Assembly: GCF_047495875.1 (NCBI RefSeq)
Contig: NC_092463.1
Span: 25,967,224 to 26,031,223 of the forward strand
Length of the DNA stretch: 64,000 nt
Source of the DNA: Pithys albifrons albifrons
Lineage: Eukaryota > Chordata > Aves > Passeriformes > Thamnophilidae
Direction of reading: 5' to 3'
This document shows, one piece after another, positions 25,160 through 38,880 of the stretch. The notes beneath the pieces were generated by a model. The model was given only the letters and a program-made list of their open reading frames with translations. It made no database searches and was not told the DNA's origin. Made by a program: the position numbers and the translations under genes. Every line of letters begins with the position of its first letter. The stretch's first letter is position 1.

Positions 25160-28100
25160 AGCAATATGAAAGGAGTGTTGCAGTGTCCAGAAATACACAC
25201 ACTCCGGCTTTAAAACAGTTAGCTCTGGCAATGAAAGCATCACAAGTATGTAGTCCAGGAACCAGAGTATATACCAGCCCCTTGCAATCTGAACAGTAAC
25301 CCCTGTAGACGTCTGTGTTCAAGCTCCAGCTACCATTGCACCTTCAAGTCCAACACAGATATATCTTCTTCAGCATCAATTTCCCAAGCATAGGCAGAAA
25401 TCTACAACACTGCCTCTCACTTGTCTCACACCTTTTCATTTTCTCTGTGATTTGGGCGAATTCTGAAAATAGACTTTTCTCTCCAGTCATGGCTTATTTT
25501 GCCTAGATATAATGACATAGGCCGAGAAAACTCATTTTGCTATTTTTTCCTTCAAATTATTTTTTCTTTCTAATTATTTGCTCTAATTAAAAATGTCGTA
25601 GTGGTTGGAAATAAATACGGAGTGTGTATAAATGTCTTTATTGTTATATCCATAAATAGCTGTGCTTATACTTTCTGCACTGCAATACAATCCCACGGCA
25701 ATGATAGATGAGAAATTAAATAAGCATCACCAGTCATAAAAGTAACAGTAAGGCAGGACTGGGGTTTTTCTGCTGGTTAAATCTAGGTTTAACCTGTGAA
25801 GGTGACCCTGGTAAGGCACCCTAAGATTTCCAGATGGAAAGCACTGTAACAGGCATGACCATGGACTGTTGTTGCCATAGGACTATTTTCCATATCTCAC
25901 TGAAGGAAGAGAAGGTCCTAATGTGACACAGTGGGAATGACACAGGGATCTCATACAACAGTGCAGGTACCACAACAGGGATGTGGGATGTTTTCCACAG
26001 CCAGTGAGTTGTCTCCCTGCTGAGGGGACAGGTTTCACACAGCAGCCTGAGCTGAAAGCAGCATGCAGCCTCCATCTCCAATACATCAAAAGCAACCCTG
26101 ACACTGAGTGCAGATCCGAGGCAATAGTTTTGTTCTTCCTTCACTGCTGCAGGGAGAGGCTTTAGCCCTCCTTTTCCATCAGCTCCTATCCCCTGTTCCT
26201 CTGCCTCTGCACAGATCTGGAAACATAAGTGGTGCCAGCACTGCCGCAGGAGCGATGCGCATGATTGAGGAGAGCACAACCCCACACACAACACACTGAG
26301 CCTCTCCTGCTGGGGCAAGGTAAGGATGTTTCATTATACATGATCTCTTTGTTTCCTTTGGAAGCCCTTGATTTCTTAGGGAGAGTTGGAATGTCCTTTG
26401 TTCCTCTTGAAGAGAAAAGGAGACCCAATGGGTTTAAAGTAATGACAGTTGTATAAAAAAGAAAATAAAATCAATCTGTTAACATCTCAATTCAAGGTGT
26501 ATTCAGTTCTTGGCCTCCTTAGTGTCTGTATATTGAGATGCACTTAGAAAATCCCCCAGCAAAATAGAATTGAATAACAGACACAGGTCTATAATTTCTT
26601 ATTGGATTTTCTAGTCAAACTGAAAAGGAATGTACACAAGACCTGGAACTTAAAAAAAAGATTTTCATAAATACATTATGGTGAATACATCCTAGAGCAA
26701 AAGACTAAATATGCTGTACTTCTCCCAGGGTTTAAAAACTTAGGAATTCCTTTTTCCTTCTCTGTACCCTATCCAAATGATGTTTAGCTAACTACAGAGT
26801 GTATCTATTAAGGGGTACTTTCATCATTGTCTACAAGTGTCTGTATAGGAATAAAAAATGTAGTAAGGACCTCTGCATTCTTCCAAGGAAAGATACAACA
26901 ACCTCCAACTGCTGGAAGCTGGACCAAGGCAAATTCAAGCTTAAATGATGTATGGTTCTTCCATAATTATGCTAATTAGTCATTGAAAGAGGGTAGTGGT
27001 GGCTCTCTGGGAATTATAAGAGAAAACTCGACTGTGCTTTCTTGAGAATGTGCTCCAATTCCATCTAGGAGTCATTCAGAGGAACCCTACAGCAGTTCTG
27101 TTATATGCAGGCAGGATATCTATTCTATGGCAGACAGATCAGATGTTGAGGTCAGGTATTATAAGCACACTACTCTTAGCACTTTCCAACTAGTGATTCA
27201 GGAACTACCCAGGTGACACAAAAGGTGAGCAGAAATGAAATCAATACTCAGCTCCTCTACCCGGTGATAACCAACCAGTTGGCCATAGATCAGCAATTAA
27301 CTAGACCCAACAAAGAGTTACTTTAAAAGGAGCTTGAACAATTTGTTCATATCATTACTCTTCCTACCTATAAATTAAGTCCTTGAAGTGTACACATTCT
27401 TCCAGCATATTCAGGCATCTGTTTAATTATATTTCAACCAAAGAAAAGTGCAATCTCTCTTCCATCATCCAATTTAAGACTGCACATATCAAGAGTCAGA
27501 AAGAAAAAAAAAATACATGGCTTATACTACAACACCTTCAGTTACTACATCTACTAAGTATTATTACTCCAGCACCAAATATGGAATATGAAAATAAGGT
27601 CAAAAAAGCACACTTTAAAATTTAAGAACACTAAATTAACTCTACAGGTTTTCAAAAGGTGAATTTCCATGTTACTATGGAATTCTACAGGTTGTCAATA
27701 GTTCTAGCAAGGACTGAGTAAGAATTACTTACATAACTGGTTGGTAAATGAATGTCTCTGTTCTAATTTTCCTGCAAAACTAAAGGAAGAAATAATCAAA
27801 GATTACTAGAAAATTCAAACTAAACACTGATGCTAATTTTAAAATTTCTAACTGCAATGAAATAGGCTCTGCTTTGCTGTGTAAAGCATAGAAGCAACAC
27901 ACAATGGTTTGACATTTTAAAATAAATATTTTCAAAGAAAAATGCTAAAAATATCTCTTTTCTGTGTTTAAAGGTTCAATTCAACCCTAGATAACTACTA
28001 AAACATAAATTCCGATTGCAATCTGGTTACAATGCACACCAAGCACAAAAGCCCTCTAATGATCTTTGATTAGTTCTTTATTAAATTCATCAAGGGAGCA

Positions 28101-31100
28101 AAGAAAATTTAATAGTCTTCCCCATTTGTCTTCTTTCTGATTACAGATTTGATTAGAACTTTCAGCTTTTATTTTCTTCTTTTCTAGTCATGGCTATTAC
28201 TGTGATAGTGCTTCTTTCCTTTAGTGTAAGAAGTACAAGATAGGACAAATGAAACACATTTGTAATTAAATTTAAAAAAAAATGTACTCAGCTAGGTGTG
28301 TTCATATCCTGAAAAAGGCTAGCTAAGAATATGAGATCTTAAAATGCAAAATAGTCCTAAATGGAATATCTCCACATTCATTTTGTAAAAATTTACAGAG
28401 TACCAAGTAAATAGTATCTTGCTTAACTAATCAAATACCTTAAAAAACTTAAAAATACCCTATACACAGATTTTTGTAGAACAAGAAAAAAATCCCATAT
28501 TTGAAGAGTAATTTAATATTTTAGAAACATTTGTAATTGTATTCTGCTATTTTATATTCAGCATTATGATTCATTTAGTTAATACAAACAATTGAAAATT
28601 GTTTTACTGTGCATTATTGAGACCTCTATCTTAAAAAACTGGAAAGAAACAAATTGAAATGTTCTAAATAGATAAAATAATTTTCACAATACTATATACT
28701 ATGTCAGTAACAAATGTGTGCATTTCAATCTCTGTTATGAATGTCTAATGTTTTTATATTCCCAATGCAACACCTGCCACGTCACCTACTGCATGAGGCA
28801 GGCCCTGACTCACTGTGAAGAGTGAAAGGTGTTGCATCTTTCTTATTTGCAAGAATTACTGCAAAAACCCTTCAGCAGCAAGTGCTGTTTTCTTCAGCAT
28901 GCAAAGGACACATTAAACAGTCACTGAGTCAAATCCTGAAACAGTCCTGAACCAAAGGATATAATTCAGAAGCCCATCTTTAGCAGCTGGATGTCCCAAG
29001 TACTGGGCTGAAGTACCATCATTTCTCTCTGTTCTGACATCCCCAGACCATGGAAACTTTCAGTCTTCCTACAGAGCTGAATGTCTCAAAAGAATCACGA
29101 ACTTTGTACTCTCCCCCACTCTTTGTATAGACTGATGATTCTGCATATCAGAAATCTGGGCTTGAATTCCCTTAAGTAGAGGACAGACCTGAGCCCAGGC
29201 TGTGATTTGTGGTGCCTGCCTGTAGGACACTTTATCTGATAATAAAGACACAAAGGAGGAAAAAGTGCATGAGCCTTGTTCAGAGGTTATTGCACACAAA
29301 ACCTGTGATGTTGCATGTACTTTACAACCAAATATGGCATAGACTCAGAATTTCACACCAGGGGGTATTGGATTGGGAGCTTCATGAATACTAAGTAGAG
29401 GAAAACAAATTTCTTGGTGCTGCAAAATTTCTCTTACTACAGACCTCTTAGGCAGACTAAGGCAAAGCTGAAACCATTACAGAGGAACACCTCAAGTCCC
29501 CAAGATTCACAGATACACACCATGACTGCTTTCAGTCAGGGCACCTTCTCCTGGCTCTTCACAGTCACAACAAGATTGTTCCTTCAGAGCCATCCCAGTA
29601 GTACTGCTGATGACTTGTAGGTTAAGGAAAGTGTTTTCAATTGCCTAGTATATTGCTTGGATCAACGTGCTATAGAGTTACCGCAGAACAAAATAGCCTT
29701 GCCCTCAAAAGCAATTTGTATTTAAATGTATGTGAAATTCTGGACTTATAAAACATATAGGTTTGGTTTTTTTCTTTGGATTTTTTTCATGGATTTTGGG
29801 TTGGTTTTTAATGTTATGTCATTATAGGAACTGCGTTACAAACCCAAAATTCTTTTGTGATGTTTATGATTTCCCCTATTGCAATTCCATTGAATATTAA
29901 AGCTCTGTATTTCCAAATCTCTGCATTTCTGAGTGCATAAATGAGAACATTCCCTAGCTAAGTAGAGCCTTTTTTTCTCCTCACTGGTTGTCTACAAACT
30001 CTTAGATGGTCCAAACAATCGGGTGATGTTTCAAGTGCAAGACATTCTGTTGGAGCTTTCCTTTGTGCTTTGTGATATGTTTGTCACGTGGCCTCAGAGG
30101 CAGCAGTCACTTGTTTGTGTCACATTTAGCTTAATAGTACTATCAAGGAAAAAAATTAGGAGAAAGATCAGAAATAATAGAGTCATTTAACATTGGTATT
30201 TACAGGAAAATTGATAGGCCTTCACTGCAGAATATTCATAATGTGACTTTGTCATTAGGATCTAAAAGGCTTCATTTTTAAAATAAAACTTTTCATCTTC
30301 AGCACACGGAACTTGCAGAGAGCCAGGAAAGGCAAAACCGCAGAGAAGATGATGACATCAGTGAGAAGTCAAAGTTTTACACCTCCTAAATGCTCTTTAT
30401 TAGAAAATCATTTATTCAATATAAAATGGGTTTTTCAAAATGACAATGGAATTAATCAACTTGTTATCAGAGAAAGTATTGAAATAACTTCATGGCTGGC
30501 ATAGCTAGTTGTCAGATCAGCTCTCCCTTTCATCGGCACTTGTTATAACAAGCAGGGGGTTAACCCTCTCAGACATGGAGCTAATCAGTCCTTGAAAGTC
30601 ACTTCATCCAGTGGAGTGGAATAATGTACTCTAGCGTCATTTGTCCACCTCTTCCATTTGGAGCGATGTTATTTAGACTGTCCATTTTTGCTTCATTAGC
30701 TTCCACTTTAAAGAATTATGTATTTTTTTCGATGGTATCTTTTATCAGAACATCAGGTTAAATCTATTATTTATCACTATACCCTTTGTAGTGGACATTG
30801 TTGAGACCAGTCTGTGAATATAAAGTAAGATAAAGAAAAAGCAGCTGCATAGTTGGAATGGCTATTCTTTAAGCTTGATTAAGTTCTCAGAGAGAAAAAA
30901 ATATCTGGACAAGTAAGATCACAATTACTGACCAAGAGCAATATTTCCAGCAAAGAGTTAAGTTAATTAACCTGCTGAACTTTTACAGTTTGCAATTACT
31001 GTTTATACTTACCATGCAGGTACCAGTAGCTTTTTAGGTGCACATGCCTGTCCACTCTGTGCAAACAGATGTTCTTTGTCTCATTTTTGCAGTATTTGTT

Positions 31101-34100
31101 GCTGCTTTCCTCACCACGACTGACTGCCTGCCCCACCTGCAAGAATTGATTCTTTTCCCGAGTCTGGGCTGAGACTAATTGAACATCAATAGATTTCCTG
31201 TCCCCAGACAGGTTCACTGAACTTGAAGAAGACAAATGCTGATGGACAAGGACAACATGATAAACTTTTCTTTTGCTACCAGCTTTTCCTCACTGTCACT
31301 CAGTGATATCAGCAAATGAGATGTCCACAAGGAATGGAGTTTTATAAAAGACATACCGCTTTCTCCTAGCCCTTGGATACTTCTCCTTGGGAAATTCCCT
31401 AGGTTTTTATTTATTGTGTAATTTATATAAAAGGATAGAGCTTTCCATGGGGCTTGTTTTCCCAGCCAGAAAAGTGTAAGGAAAAGTCATTGCACTACAG
31501 TGAAAAGCAAGTGGGAAGGAGGAAGAGGAAGAAAGGTAACCATATCAGGTCACATTTGCTGCTTCCCTCCAGGAATGGTTCCTGCTACCTTTGGTTTGAA
31601 TAGGGAGTTGTGTTTTTCCCTGACCTTCTACATCTAGTTACAAATGGTGTTACTTGAAAAGCTAACTCAAGTCATTTGCACTATGAGAGTAATAATGATT
31701 AGTGGCACTTAAGTGTAGTAAGTTAGGCCCTTGCAGATAAACATTCTTTTTACTCAGATACTTAGTTTCTTAAATTTCTTAGTAAATCAGAACTAATATA
31801 TGTGGAGCAGCAAAATTAAGTTAAGCAAAAGAGTAACTTTGGTGCTCAGCAGAAGTTATTAGGTGGCAATAAACTTAATTCAACATACCTTAATAAATCA
31901 CAACTATGAAAATAGAGTAGATTAATTTTAAATAGTTATCTCAGACCCTTTAGACCACGAATCACAATGATGAAAAGGACAGATAGCTGCAGATGATGAA
32001 ATGTGCTGCTCTCATGCTACATGATCACAGACATTTACATATTGTTAATGTTCTTTGTTTATCCCTTTGTTAGCATCTTGCCAAATTTTCCTTTTGTGTT
32101 ATGACTTTTGACTGCTATGGTTGTTCATTATTATATGTATTTCTCTGATGAAAAGAGCAATCCTGCTGAAATCATTAGTACTTCTGTATTTGAGTCTGTA
32201 AGCAACTGTTCATTGAATCAACTACTTTATGCTTACATGAAAGAACAAATTGATGCCTAATTGTTTTATGGGAATAATTGGTGCTTCAAAGGAGAGCAGG
32301 GGACCTTTCTGCAAATCTCCTGTAAAAATTGTTTAAAAGCATTTTAAATTCAATATCTTGACAATTTCTGCCTGAATACATCAGGTGAGAACTTAATTGA
32401 TAAGTCAGTGGAAGTTGTAAACTGAAATAAATCCTGGTATTAGCTGAATGCTAAATTGAATGGATTGCATATAGCTTATATTAATAGTTGAAATCAATTT
32501 AATTGTTACAGATAAACATTGTTGTCTTTTCAAAACACATATAGCATCCTGAAACTTTGCTCTTGAAGGAGGTACATAGACCAGGGCCCACCAACTGTGC
32601 TATGTTTCAGCACTCTTCTGCAACGGTTTCAATGTGCCAGGGGAACAGACACTACTCCCTTGCTATCTTTGCTTATGACTGTCAAATGTCTCCAGTGTTC
32701 TCTCCTATGGCAGCCCATCCAAAGTGTAAGAGCACTGTATTTCAAATTCTAGCACAGTTATGGGTAGCTGCAAGCCACACTGTCTGCTGAGATAGGTGCT
32801 TAGAGCTGAAGTTGGGGAAATCTGACTGTTACTATTTGTCTGCCGTATAACATTACAGTGCAATTGGAGCAATGTTTCTGAAAGACCAGTTCAGTACATT
32901 AAGCTCTCAAATACGAAAAAATACACTTTCATCATTGAAATTATTCACTTATAGCAGCACTTCAGCAAAACACTGTCCACACTGACCTTGCAATTATATA
33001 GCATCTACTGTGTACTCATTTACATACCGTATGCTTTTCCACCTGTAATTGAGGCTATTAAGCAGAATGCAGAGCCTGAATTCCACCCTCTATATCTACC
33101 ACATTACATAGAAGGAGCAAACTCAACAAAACACATGTTGGGGTTGCTGCTGCTGAAGCTACACAATGAGGGCTCATTGCTGAGCAAAGTAACACTCCTA
33201 CCTGAGAGGTACCACTCAGCATCTTTTGTTCAGTAGACATGATGCCATTCCCAGTGTATGTCACAAACCATGCTTAGTAGAAATCATTCTAAGATAAACT
33301 GATCTGGAAAAAATTGACACACTTTGATAACACAATTCTCATTTTTAGAATTAGACTGGAATTAAGATTTTAGATTAGATTATAATTTTTTTCAATATTT
33401 TTAGTACTGATGGTTTGAATTTCTCTTTAGAAGAGGTGGTATTTCTCTAACTGACTTAGGAACTTCTAAAAATGTTGCATTTTAAACAACTATGTCCCTT
33501 TCAGATTTAAATAATCATTTGCCCATGAAGTTTTCAGGATTTTGGAATTAATATGTCAGGTTTGTCTGGCTACTAAATATACCAACATATCAAATCACTA
33601 CTTTCATTCATACAAAAATATATTTTTTACAATACTTTGTGTTTTGTACACTGTTTGGTTATTAATGTACTATGAGCTGAGCATACTGATGACCTAATTT
33701 GCTTCTGAAAATGCAAAGAATGTCTAAATCAGAAATGTTCCTGAGGGGAAGGCCCAGGGGAAAGAGCAATAAAAGTAAAGCTATCTTGAGATCTTAATCT
33801 GGAATAGTATTTTACATTGTTCTTGACACATAAAGTAATTATGGAATCAACTATTAGAAGATGTTGAATTAGAGCCTGGATGACACCAAAAATCACTGTT
33901 GTGAAGGACAGGACAGGACATTTGCATGTGAAAAGATAGTGAATAGTATCTGTAAAGAATTGTGAAATTACTACCATATTTATTATTATAATTTTGTATT
34001 ATCATAGTCTCATTTCAGCATGACCTGCAAGAATAGATTAAATTAATGTCATTTTCACTTCTTGTTAACATCTTTATCACAAGAGCAAGCTGTCACAATT

Positions 34101-37100
34101 TCAGTGTCTAAAATAATCTGTGAATTACAGAGGGCAGGGACAGGACCGTCTTGCCATTCCGCACCTTGGTTGGCTCACCTCTCCCGATTTGCTCTTCCTT
34201 CCCCACCAGGCAGAGTCACTATCAGCATAAAAGCTCTTTGTATCCCACTCTGGTAAAAAACAAAAGATAGCCTTCACTATTTTAAACTTCAAGGTGAGTT
34301 AAAAAATATAGAAAAAGAGAACTGGATGAAAAGAGTGGAGGAAGAGGAGGTTTGAATGAGGGTAAGGATTAGAAAGGGTAGTACAAGAAAATATAAGCAT
34401 GTATATACATACTTCTTTAATGTACATACAGTACACAAGGCTAGAATACACACTGTCAAAATAATTGGTTTTACACTGATATAAGAGAAAAATCTGTTCC
34501 TAGAACTTCACTGGCAGTTTCCAGTAACAAGTAGTTTGGACCTCAAAAAGAGCAAGCCTCTTACATGAGGGGGAAAAAAAAAAGGCCTTCAGAAATGTTG
34601 TCTTTGTACATAACCGTACTATGAGAAATGAGAGGTTATGGTTGTCTTGGTTTTGCCTTCCACCTCCCTCATTTCCTTTTTCTTCACTGATTTCAAGTAA
34701 ATGGACAGGAAATGAAAGACCAGAACATCAAGAAATTTCACAAGTGAAATTTTGAGACATTTTCTAGAATATTTTAGAAAAACAAAACACAAAATCTTTC
34801 GTTTGGATACCTGTTGAACAAAGGTTTCAGGACTTTGAAACCAGTTAGTCCCTCCTTTCTCAAAGATTTGGCCTGGTTGGTTTTAATAATCTATTTAATA
34901 AGTGAGTATTCTATGAGATGTTGCTGTTCCTGCTTCAACGTTGTTAATTATTGTCTGAGCTCCAATAGTCCACTTGTAGCTATAGAAGTGAGGTGCATAT
35001 GTCAGGTACAAGTTACATGAGATGTCTTAACATCTTTTAGGAAAGTAGGAAGTAGTTGAATGAAGTAAAATATTTAGGTTTGGATGTCAGATAAAAGAAT
35101 GCTGCAGTCTCGCCTTATTGAGTTGTGAATAAATATTACATCCATTTAAAGGTGTCTCAGATCACATTGCTCATGGAGTATTTTTAAAAACCTAATTGAT
35201 AGAACATCAATTCACTTTTGTACCTTTTAATAGGGAAGGAAGAAAGAAGTTTATAACTTGGAGCATATTTTACTAACTAAGACTTGCCATGATGTTTACA
35301 TCAGGCAGGAGCACTTTCTTTCAGGGTGAAAGATACATTTGTGATGTCTTCAGGCCCCTGGCATGAAGGTGCAATGTGACCACTCTCCTCCATCTCCCAG
35401 GTGCCATGGAGTAAATAGAATCTGCAGTTATGGAGGGAAGCACAGGTTCTTTTTCTGGCTAAATGTTAGCTAGCCAACATGAAGGACTGGATGTGTGGGT
35501 CTTTCACTGAAAACCTCAGCTTCAAATTTCCTCTAAAAATCTCTGGGATTGTCTGTAATGGCTCTGTGTCACTGTAAATGTGTGTCTTGTAAGTCTTGTA
35601 AATGTACTCTTGCACCACCAAAGAGATATCAGTATTGTGGTTGTTGTGTTATCATTATCTTCTTAGAGAATGTGATACAAACTTCCAGGGTCATATGAAG
35701 AGAAGTTTGAACAACAATGATTTGCCAATTGCAGCTGGCTATTCTGGGCATTTAAGTATAACACAAATAACATCCCCTCTCTTCCCCGCAGCCAGCTGAG
35801 CTCTGATCTCTGGTGCTCCAGGACATACTCTTTTGAATGCAGCAAAAGGGCTATGGGCTCAGCTGAGTCTCAGACAAGCAGAGGCGTGTAGAAGGCTTTC
35901 CAGAGAAAACTCTAATTCCAGCACCAATTATAAGTCCAGCACTGTCTAAAAAAGGCATAAAATGTATATATTTTATGGTAAATATTGTCAAAGATGAAAA
36001 AAATGGTACTGCAGGAGTAGTTCATTTGATGCCACAAAATACTTGTTCATGACCATAACTGTTGAAAGCCTTGGCCAAACAGATATCAGGATGCCCTTGC
36101 CAATGAACAACTGTGCAGAAATGATCATGGATTCAGCAAAAGATGCAGTGTGAGTACACTCCACTATTTAAAACTACTTGTCATTCAAGGCTTTTGAGAG
36201 ACCCCATGTCTACTCCGTTTAGTTATATTCTGCTTGACAATGAGCAGTAAGGTGAAATCAATGACTTGAACAAACAGACAAATTGTTCTGACTGCTATTA
36301 AATGGATTTTGTGGGGTTTCTGCCTTCATCACCTAAAGACAGTTTTCAGCGCTAACAATCCAGAGGATCTGCCTGTCTGACCATTCATCTCACCATTCCC
36401 TAACCTTTATCTGCCAAGCTGTCTGAATTAAAAAGAATACCACAACCTAGTACCAAGACAGCAGCTGAACAACAAAGCTGACAGAATGGGGGGTACAGTG
36501 AAGAATAAGTTTTGGGCAAGCTGCTGTTCCAGCTCAGCAGCATATAAAGTGGTCTGCAGCATTATTTACATGCATAATTCACAAGGGTGCCTCTTAGAAG
36601 AAAGTAAAACCAAACCCTTGTGGAGTTCCAAAATAATCTCCACTTTCTCTTTGATATGCTGAATATGTGAACCACTCATTCGTATTGGGGTTTTTTTGGT
36701 CTGTGACTATCCAAGGGTTATAACTGCATACCAGTTTCCAGATGGATTAGGAGAATAAAGCATAATTTGATGTAGGTCATGTTGTCAAATGATGGCTTTT
36801 TAGCATGATGTATTTATATACCACTAATTCCAGCTTCCATTGTATGTAAAGGATGATTACTTATTTAATGAAGAGTCTTCACTGGAACAGAGTTTTGTCA
36901 CAAGATAATGGTCTCATGCTGTTAACTAAATGGGAAAGCATTTACTATAAAATATATACACTCCAGTTTAGGAGATTAGCTTGCACAAAGGGAAGATCCA
37001 GCAATGGGATGTGGGCAAACTTAATAAAATACATTACGAGAAAAAGAATATTTGCTTGCCCATAAAAACAAAAAAGGTAACTACAGAAAACCCCCTACTT

Positions 37101-38777
37101 TGTTGTATCCTTATTCTCAAATACATGTGCATGTCAAAACCTGCTTATATCAATGCAAGTTATACTCATCTGTGGAAAAAAATATGCATAATGGTGACTG
37201 CTACAGAACTGCAGAATTCAACCCTTCTGCCACTGGACACTGGGTAAATAATATATAAATAACTGGGTAAGTACATTTATTGTACTGCATTCAGCATGTG
37301 TTCTGTGAGTACTCCCAACTTCTCTTTAAGTTCTGCTGTTTCTATTACCAATATAAATTATATTGCATATAGGAGTTTCCTAATATTCCTGAATGTGATA
37401 TTAATAAACAGCTATAAACTCGAAGTGTTAATCAGGACTAGTGAGACAAATGATCTCCCTAAGGGGAAAGTGTCAGTTACATAATCAGAATACATTAAAA
37501 TCTGGTAGGCTGCAGGTTTTTAATAAAAAAGAGCAAAATGAAGGGCTGAATTTATAGCCAGCAGACAAAGATCCCTTAAAAATAGGCCTATTAATGGTTC
37601 CTGCAAGGTCAGATCAAGGGTGACAAAATGAGAATTGACCAAACACAAGAGCAATTCCCAGCTAAATAAAAAGCCAGATATTATTTTCTTCACTGACAAC
37701 ATAAAATGAACATAGAGACAAGAAGGGTTGATCACTGATGCCAAAAATGTACTTTCCATTCTTTGAGCTTTCTAAAGTCTCTTCTTTTATCCATTTTCTA
37801 TTTTTCATCATATTGCCATTCTCCCTTTTTTGTCAATGACCTTTCTTCAGTCCAACTCAGCTTCTGTCTAATGACCTGAAGAGGCTTTCTTCACAGCCTG
37901 GAAAGCTTTAGATTTAAGATCCCCCTCCTTCATTAGAGTGAAAAGTGAACAGCCTCTATGTGCTGGGTGCTAATGAATGTGAAGAAAGATTTTTTTTTTG
38001 TATGTATTTTACACATTATGTTCTTGACTCCTTGAGGTGCTACAATAAATTGCTGCGCTTCATTTACAAGGAGTGATAACAGAAGCAAAATGAGGATCTG
38101 GCAGCAAATTACTTCTCTGTTCACCCTGGGTCAGGCTGCTGAGGCTAATGAGAAGAGGTGCTGTAATTTTAAACTCCTCCTCAACCAAGCTATTCTTGCA
38201 TTAATGTTCACTGCTATAAATTGTAAAGTCAAATGAAGGAGCACTGTTGAAAATTAACCAGTATTTTTATCTTTTGAGTACCCAATAGAACATATTTTGG
38301 CTTCTAAGCCTGGTGGTTGTCAAAGGCAGCACAACTACACCAGCCGCTCCTGCCTCACCGTGGCAGGATGCTCCTCGCACACACACACCACTGTTTCTGC
38401 CTTTTCTTTATATGAGAGTCAGAAATGGTATGGCTTTACAACCAGATTATAATTTAACTCAAAGAAGAAGGTGTTTAAAGCCGGTCTTTTTGTGTCCCTT
38501 TAACAGGACACTGCACACAGACATTAAAAGTCATGCAGAATTACTCTGTCCATTTAATGCTGCCACATGTTTAATGAATTGTATATATGGAAAGACCCTG
38601 TAAATCACCAACTCATTTATGTCTATGAACTCTTTGTTGCTGTAAGCCCAAAGCAGGATTTGAGCAGTTAATGAGAAACTAATGCAGCACCTGCTTCTGT
38701 CACGAAATATCTCTCTAAACCTATATTTTGCCAATTTGACAAAATCAAATACAATACAACTAGAAAAAAACCCCTCC
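25160..38777. other. Unassigned sequence, 25.2-38.8 kb
   Basis: No gene or retroelement is recognised. Many stretches are AT-rich with TAAT/ATTA cores. A 165-codon minus-strand frame at 25821-26318 has no recognisable domain. The open segment behind an acceptor-like site at 30303 is discussed in the findings. A T/G-rich tract lies at 29761-29810 and a short (GGACA)3 repeat at about 33903-33919. Confidence 0.5.
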
Positions 38778-38869
38778 AAAACCCCAAACCAGAATAAAAC
38801 CTCAAACAAATAAAACCCAACCCAAAACCCCAAACCAGAATAAAACCCCAAACAAATAAAACCCAACCA
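38778..38869. repeat. 46-bp tandem repeat, two copies, A/C-rich
   Basis: Two adjacent copies of a 46-bp unit (38778-38823 and 38824-38869) starting AAAACCCCAAACCAGAATAA differ at one position (CCTC versus CCCC). A further partial A/C-rich stretch follows to 38880. On the minus strand the repeat produces an apparent Gly/Phe/Leu-rich peptide repeat in a 162-codon frame (38531-39019); this reflects the DNA repeat and not a protein gene. Confidence 0.9.
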
Positions 38870-38880
38870 AACCCATAAAC

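Noticed and set aside
25821..26318. 165-codon minus-strand frame
   Set aside because: No recognisable domain, and several other frames are open across the same DNA; composition does not suggest coding.
37933..38124. Minus-strand frame that looks like a secretory signal peptide (ILILLLLSLLV then NEAQQ)
   Set aside because: The apparent start is GTG, not ATG, and an in-frame stop lies just upstream. No splice acceptor was evident.
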